A stretch of DNA of 64,000 nucleotides from Drosophila miranda (Eukaryota; Arthropoda; Insecta; Diptera; Drosophilidae): NCBI RefSeq assembly GCF_003369915.1, contig NC_046677.1, forward strand, positions 7,936,001-8,000,000, in the 5' to 3' direction. Of this stretch, positions 57,754 through 64,000 are shown one piece after another (position 1 is the first letter of the stretch; each line of letters starts with the position of its first letter). The notes beneath the pieces were generated by a model, which worked only from the letters and a program-made list of their open reading frames with translations, ran no database searches and was not told the DNA's origin. A program made the position numbers and the translations under genes.

Positions 57754-60700
57754 GGCTTTTAGAAACTTCCTCTTGACTGGAGGTTAACTGACAGTTGGCC
57801 AGTTACAGCCACAATTACAAAAGGTTTAAGGTTTATTGAACTTTCGATCGCCATTCAAAAAGCCAAAACAAAAACGTGATAAGACCCTTACGTCAGAAGT
57901 TAGTAGAAAGATTTGGCTGTAGTCAGAACGATTAGCAAACCGGTTGAACTACCATCGAGCATTTTACTCTAACTGGATTGCTGTGGAGGGAGGGAGGTCT
58001 TACGAAATGTATCTCGTGAATTGTATCTCATGCTTGCTATTTACATGGCACATGCCACTGTTTGCACTTTTTCCAAGAGGCCTGAAAAGTAGCTTGAATC
58101 TTTTAAAATACCCTCAAAGGTATTTGATTTATTTTATTTTATTTACAACTGAATTAAAAATGATTTTCCCGATTATCTTTCTTTCGAAAGAGTTCTGTAT
58201 AATCATAAAGCAATCTATTGTTTATGGGATTATCAAAGGCCTTTGGAAATCGACTGTTTTTGGGTCTAATACAGGCCTTTCCATAAATTCTCAAGCTAAA
58301 ACATAATTTTTAATGATCTAAAACCTCATAAAGGAGCTTCTACAAGGAACTTAAGATAGAAACTTAGGTTCCACAATCAGTTTAATTTAAGAAAACTTCT
58401 AATTTCACCACCTAAAACACATAATTTAATGGACACACTAAAAGTCTTAAAGAACTGACATCTTTTTTTATTAAAAAAGTGGAACTCTTATATTCCCAGA
58501 TTCTAGGCCTTCCATACGATTGAAATTTCTTGTGAAATGAATTTTCTGCTGTCTTTTCTCGTACTTTAAAATGCCTCTGTCGGCGCTTAGTCACGATGAT
58601 GACGATTTTTCAGTATTTAGTGAATGGTGTCATATACGCCATTAGGGTTTTTTTTTCTGTCTGGCATTTCTGCGGCTTCTCGCTTTGCGCATAATTTGTG
58701 GTGAAATATGGAAAGTATATTTGGCATTACAATTGCAAAAAAGACAACTGTTTGGAACGGAGGAAACGTATTACCAATCACAGCTCCTGTTCCTGGCCTA
58801 ATCCCACTCTTTGCCCACGAGTTACCTTCAAAACACGAGCTTCTTTGCAGCGTTCGTTCTTTCACAAATTGCCGTCACTGAGATCTGTAATTAAAAATGA
58901 AATATCGTGGACATTAGTCGGGCTGTAGATCTGATAGATACAGGAGGGGGTAAATCTTAAAGATACTAGAGAGTGAGAGAGATAGAGGAAGCAATGCCTG
59001 GCATCCTTTAATGTGTGTGAAGAGTGTGCGGATCTTTGCGCTGTGGAGCCGTATCTGTGGGCCGTAACCAGTCTTCTAACTGAACCAATTTTAACTGTAA
59101 ATGCAGTTAATTACACTCGCTTTAAAGCCGTGCAATAAATAAATATGTACTCGTACGAGTATGTGGACACAAAAAAAACTTGTCTGTTAATTAGCATCTG
59201 CCTCTCGGTAGCACTCGGATGCGCTTACAGGTATCTCGCCAGTCCAAAGCCCCTTCTCAGGGAATCAGAGAGGTGAGGGGAGGGAGTTTGCGTGAAACCT
59301 TATGTGGAAGAAAGTGCAACCTGCAACCTGGCAACCAAAGGGGGCGGAAGCCGCCGCAACTGAGACTTGGACCCCCAGAGAGGCACCCAGAGGCATTACA
59401 ACTGTCGACTCGACCCTAATTTCCTCTTTAAACATGGTCCCCAGCCAAAAGCAAACGAGGCAAAAGAACCCACAAGGAATGGTTAGGGCTCGGATAACCC
59501 AATGCCACTTTTTCAAGCCATTTCATTCGCAGAGGAAAAGAACGGGGTTCCAGACCATGTTCTGGCGCACTGGCATGCGTATGCGAAGTATTTGAGCAAA
59601 CAGAACCTCATACTCTTATGAAAATCAGCTACATTTAAGGGCTTCTCAGGGTGGGAAAGTAGTTTTTGAAGCTTGAACTAAAGTGTAGTCTTGGGAAAGC
59701 GAGAATATGTCTAGAAAAGATTAAAGCAGTTCTTGAAACTTGAATTGAATTAAAAGATTGAGTTTCCAGATTATATTTTTTGTGAAAGAATATTGTAGGA
59801 CCATCATATAAGAGCACCTGCCGCTCCTCCTGTCCCTCTATCAAAGCCCTTGTTCCAAAGAATTCAATGAGAGAATAACACTATTTCTTTCGTAAAATTA
59901 TATTAGCTACATTATCAATACTCATCAAAATTTGTTCAATTCCTACCGCCCCAACAGATCCCAAAAAAAAACTTTGACATTGAACTATTAAAAAGAATTC
60001 AATGAAAATCGCTGGAAATTACACAACTTCTGGAATGTCTGTCGACTGTTATTGGAGTTTGCTGACAAACAAAGAAACGGCAGAAATGCTGTGCCCAGCA
60101 ATAAAATAAATGCATCGGGTAAATACAAAACAAATAAAAATAAATTAAAAAATCATATAAATTAAGACACGGGGAAAAGACAGGGAAAAGAGCTTCAAAA
60201 AAAAGGCGTTTAACATGTTTCTTGGATGGAAATGTATGTAAATGAATGCCAAAAGTATTTCTCCCTTTCCCCTCAACACATATATATTTTTATATACAAA
60301 ATATGTAAAAAAATAATAAAAATAAATGAATTTAAATCGACAACTGCACCCACCGCAAAAATGATGATAAACAAGTTTCGTATAAGTTTTAAATTAAAAT
60401 AAACACACGAAAAAACATCTGTGCACATGTGGAGCGGAGTGGAATAACAATAATGCTGTTAATAACAATAACAAAAAGAAAAAACTACAACAAAAATTAA
60501 ACGAAAGTTCAGGGCCTGCCATTGTCGCTTCAACCAAAAGAAATTTCATTGAAAATGTTAAACATTCCCCCGGCTCTGGGAGAGGGTCTAAAAATACTGA
60601 AGTTCTGGCCCATTGGTGGTCGCCTTTTGTTGGGTTCTACTCCGTAGACTCATAACTGGGTTATGGATCGTAGCAATGGATACAAAGGGGGGTTCCGAAC

Positions 60701-62689
60701 ATTGACAAATGTGATCATCTGCATAGTTTCGACTTACAATAGAGCGCCAAAGAGAGGTAGATGGTCTGAAAGAATGATCTTATGTGTCTTATGAGGGAAA
60801 AATTAAATCAAAAGATCTGCTTAGGTCTTCATAAAGTAGGAATAGGGGAACTGGTAACCTAGTAAGACAAATGAGACATTCCTATGATTATGATATGATA
60901 TCATGATAATTTTCAGGTTTTTTTGGTTTCTAGGAAATGTCTTTCGAGGGCTTATTCTTGTAAAAGTGTTTGTAGCTCAATTTTAAATATTATTTTAATA
61001 AAAAAAGGGCTTAAAATAGCTTTAGGGAATACTTAAGCAATTTTTGGTGGGAATTGGAAGCTATCTACCTAAAAATCATCGCAATCCGATCATTAGAAGA
61101 GAAACATGTATGGTTTTCTATGACAAACCAAAGATACCTTCCTTTAAAACTTTTCTCCACCCAAATACCCTTTAGATCTTCTACTTCTCGCACCCAAGAA
61201 CCCATCCGAATGCCACGTAACCTTTACGCCAGCTTCTATCATTCTTTTGTGCCAAGTTTTTCCATCGAGCTCCAGCTCTGGCTACCTTCGTTCCACCGTT
61301 GAAGGTGAACACCTTGCGGGCACCCGCATTTCGTTTACGAGCAGTACTATTTCCGCAAAACAAAACATCAGCCAATCGACAACGCCATCGCCATTGTACT
61401 CGATGACTACCATGTTAATGTGGTTTTTATCTAAAGTATTTGGCATGCATGTTACTCGTACTGTTACCCACGGTTTGCGATATCAAATACAGCCACTGCC
61501 ACCGCCACCTGGGACCCTTTTCCCGTGTGCCACAAAAACGAAGCGAAAATTAAAAATGTTATCTATGCAGCGCGTAAAAAAACAACACATTTCAAATACG
61601 TAGAGTTTTAATTGAAAATGAAGAAAAAATACCAAAACAAAACAAAAAAAAACTAAGATAAATGAGTATCAGAGGGGGTTATCCGTAAAAGCTATACCCC
61701 CCCTATGGGGAGAGAGCCTCCTTATGCAATCAGTTGTTGAATGAGAGATTCTTCTGGTCTCTTCGACTCTCCACAAAAAGACGCTCCATTCGACTCGACT
61801 CATAACTGATTAATAGCCAAAATGTTTAAACGAAATGAAAGCGAAAATAACTTTTAAATCATCGCATTAAAAAAGCAGACCTCAAAAAACACCAAAAAAT
61901 ACCCCCGAAAACACACCTACAACACCTTTACAAAAAGATCGACGTGTTATGGCGGAGAAAAGCCCTCAAAAACCATCCTCAAGACCACGTCTCGTGCTCT
62001 GATAATTCTTTATTTTCTTGAGAGCTGGGGATACGACGATTTTTGCTCTGCAGCTCGATGATGTAAACGGGAATTCAAATTTATGGTAATAAAAGAAATA
62101 ACAGTCAGATTTAAAGTCGTGTGGAACTTAAATTCCGACTCTAAACATAAAGGTCTGCCCGTGTCTGTGGCTGTGTCTGTGCTGTGTGTGTACGAAAAAT
62201 GAGTATCAAAAAAAGTGAAAGTTTTCACTTTTGTTTTAATTTCCATTTACCCATTGTTTTTTGTGTGTATTTGGGCTCCATTTAAGGTAATTTTTCATTG
62301 GGTTTCATTGAGTTTAGGGCAGCTATAGGCAATAGATTAAATACTGCAGGGCTATTCGGGGGCTTTTTAGGAAAAGAGGGCAAAGCAAATTAATGGTAAA
62401 GGTAACCCAGAATTGAAAATTGAATGAATATTCATGGACGTAATGCTTGAGGAGATGTTTGGGCTGAAACTTATTTTTTAATGCAGTTTGAAGGTAATTT
62501 AGACGAATAGATACATTACCATATGCAAAAAATTCTACAGAAAAGCATTAACGTAATGATTGCATTAAAATTAGAAGAGATTTTTGGGTCAAGTGTGGAA
62601 ATATTTTGTTTTAATTATATTTTCAGTGCAGAAAAATACTAATTGTATGTAAAACGCCCCAATAAAGTCGTATAAAACATTTTAGAATA

Positions 62690-63110
62690 CCTTTTCACAA
62701 TTTCCCACAAGAAAATGATCGAAAAAAAATTATATAATTATACAAATTAAATTCCCATTTTCCATTGCCAGACACATTTCCACAGACATCACATCAAATT
62801 TTCCGCATAGATTCTATAAAATTTTGCACACAAGTTTTAGACAAAAATTTCCCAAAGATGTAATCAGATTTGCATCACATATTCCAACAAATTTTCTACA
62901 CAAAGTGCAACAAATTTAGGATATTTTGGATGCATTCATACTCGTATTTCAGATTCCATACATTTTAAACACAATTTCTAACAACTTTGGACAATAACGT
63001 TATTACAAATTCCCAACAAATTCCATCAAATTTGAGACATTTCATCAATTTTTCCCGACACTTCATCACCTTTTTCCAACATCTTTCATTATATTTTTCC
63101 CAGTTTTACC
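62690..63110. repeat. Degenerate quasi-periodic ACAAATTT-rich segment
   Basis: Elements of the form TTCC-ACA and ACAAATTT/ACAAATTC recur roughly every 20-30 bases (for example TTTCCACAGACATC, CCAACAAATTTTC, GCAACAAATTTAGG, CCCAACAAATTCC, TTTTTCCAACATC). It looks like an eroded minisatellite. The period is irregular and judged only by eye. Confidence 0.4.
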
Positions 63111-64000
63111 ATTGACATTTCTATTGTCATTAGGGAAAAAGTTTACTTAGAAAGTTTTTGTAGATAAAATGCACATGCAGCCCAAGAGGAGTGCACTTGG
63201 CACACACCACAATTCTGTTTTGTGTCTCTTCTCTAATTAAAATCAACACAAAAATCAAAGAATTTTGTCATTGTGCAAGCATGAGGCATGAGGCATTGAG
63301 GCACAGACCAAATGGTAAACAAATACGGCTGAGTGGAACCCCTGGAAAAGTGGAGGGGGTCTGCGATCCTATCAAATATCAGTCGCCGCATTTTCGAAGA
63401 CTTAGAACTATGCCGGCATCGGCACTCGAATTGAAGACAAAGAAAGAGATATATAGACATCCGACAATGCAAAGGCAAAACCTCAAAAAGACTCCAAAAT
63501 TTACATATTTTACCAAAAAGAAAAAAAAAGAAAAACCAAAAGTGTGTTATGTAATCGTGGGGACAGTCGCCCAAAAAATAACTAAAGCCAGAGATCGGTG
63601 GGGCCAGCAGTCTCTGTCTCTGCATCTCCGTGACTCATTCCGCCTTGTGACATTTTTCCTTTCGGTTGAGCATAAAAAGTTTTGACATTTGCATAGCTGA
63701 CGCCAAAAAAACAACCGAAGAAAAACGAAGAAAATAAAGCCTGACAATGAAAATTAATGAACTGCAAAACTCTGGGTTGGGGGGGGGACTCTGGGGGCGG
63801 CAGGGAGCCTTCTAACGTGGGCACAGCTCCGCCGATATGGCCATAGAGGGACACGTGTGTGCCTGTTGATCGGCGGCCCACTTACAGGTCTCCAGTCTGC
63901 GGCCTATGGGGGCTCCATTGAACAAATACTCGGGGGGTACCAAAGTGCATACAATATGACTCACACATCAGACCCCGTCGCAGTCGCCTTGGGAGGTGGT

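Larger units (their letters stand above)
48602..64000. other. Gene-free stretch, probably the 5' intron of the minus-strand unknown gene
   Basis: A consensus acceptor (CGTTTCAG) at 48602-48609 on the minus strand implies that the unknown gene has a 5' exon to the right, perhaps beyond the window. In 15.4 kb I find no conserved frame, tRNA or transposon protein. Present are simple CT/GA runs, a TCTCG pentamer run, short diverged duplications and a quasi-periodic ACAAATTT-rich segment near 62.7-63.1 kb. Small open frames (for example near 53.2, 54.3, 57.9 and 63.2 kb) have no domains and are treated as chance. Enhancers are plausible but cannot be located by eye. Confidence 0.5.

Noticed and set aside
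48602..64000. tRNA or other structured RNA genes
   Set aside because: I looked for GGTTCRANNCC-type B boxes paired with an A box and found none convincing. A covariance-model scan would be needed to be sure.
1..64000. A novel multi-gene system (defence, biosynthetic or mobile)
   Set aside because: The genes are unrelated single eukaryotic loci with ordinary spacing, and no transposon or viral protein frame was seen. Nothing supports a joint system.

Overview
The window is nuclear DNA of a fly of the genus Drosophila. Genes have short GT-AG introns (55-140 bases), polyglutamine and serine runs are common, promoters carry Drosophila core elements (DRE TATCGATA, TATA plus TCAGTT initiator, motif-1-like GTCACACTG), and the products match known fly proteins such as the odorant-binding protein Obp28a and the multidomain chitinase Cht10. 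An interspersed repeat containing 'gtgtaacgtccagaagga' makes the obscura group (D. pseudoobscura and relatives) the likeliest source; that placement is from memory and is inference. All recognised genes are expected on Muller element B.

Layout. Positions 1-10.4 kb are compact, with four + strand genes: the 3' end of a ZCCHC2/ZCCHC14-type CCHC zinc-knuckle gene, Phlpp (LRR plus PP2C-type phosphatase), an intronless dihydrouridine synthase of the DUS4 type, and a CNPPD1-type cyclin-box membrane protein. DRE elements sit before the last two. Positions 12.2-22.5 kb hold a minus-strand TMEM65 homologue whose 9-kb first intron contains Obp28a on the opposite strand. Around 24 kb is a broken C-type lectin. 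Positions 25.2-33.0 kb hold minus-strand Cht10: seven coding exons, about 2469 residues, four GH18 domains (the first with a lost catalytic glutamate) and four CBM14 domains. Positions 33-40.5 kb are intergenic, with an orphan minus-strand TATA promoter and a 1.8-kb AT-rich tandem array enclosed by copies of a dispersed element. Positions 40.6-42.1 kb hold a centrin gene. Positions 43.1-48.6 kb hold a minus-strand gene for a ~1100-residue coiled-coil protein that I do not recognise; it has a KRVHF (PP1-docking-like) motif. From 48.6 kb to the end no gene is visible. The unknown gene has a splice acceptor at 48602, so much of this stretch is probably its long 5' intron, rich in GA/CT runs.

The genes do not form one pathway. 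The neighbourhood is mixed: housekeeping genes (Dus4, centrin, TMEM65), a signalling phosphatase, an olfactory protein and a cuticle-remodelling enzyme. I found no evidence of a new multi-gene system. The points most worth a second look are the nested Obp28a, the catalytically altered first chitinase domain, the frameshifted lectin, the array inside a mobile-element footprint, the distal promoter upstream of Cht10, and the unrecognised RVxF-bearing protein.
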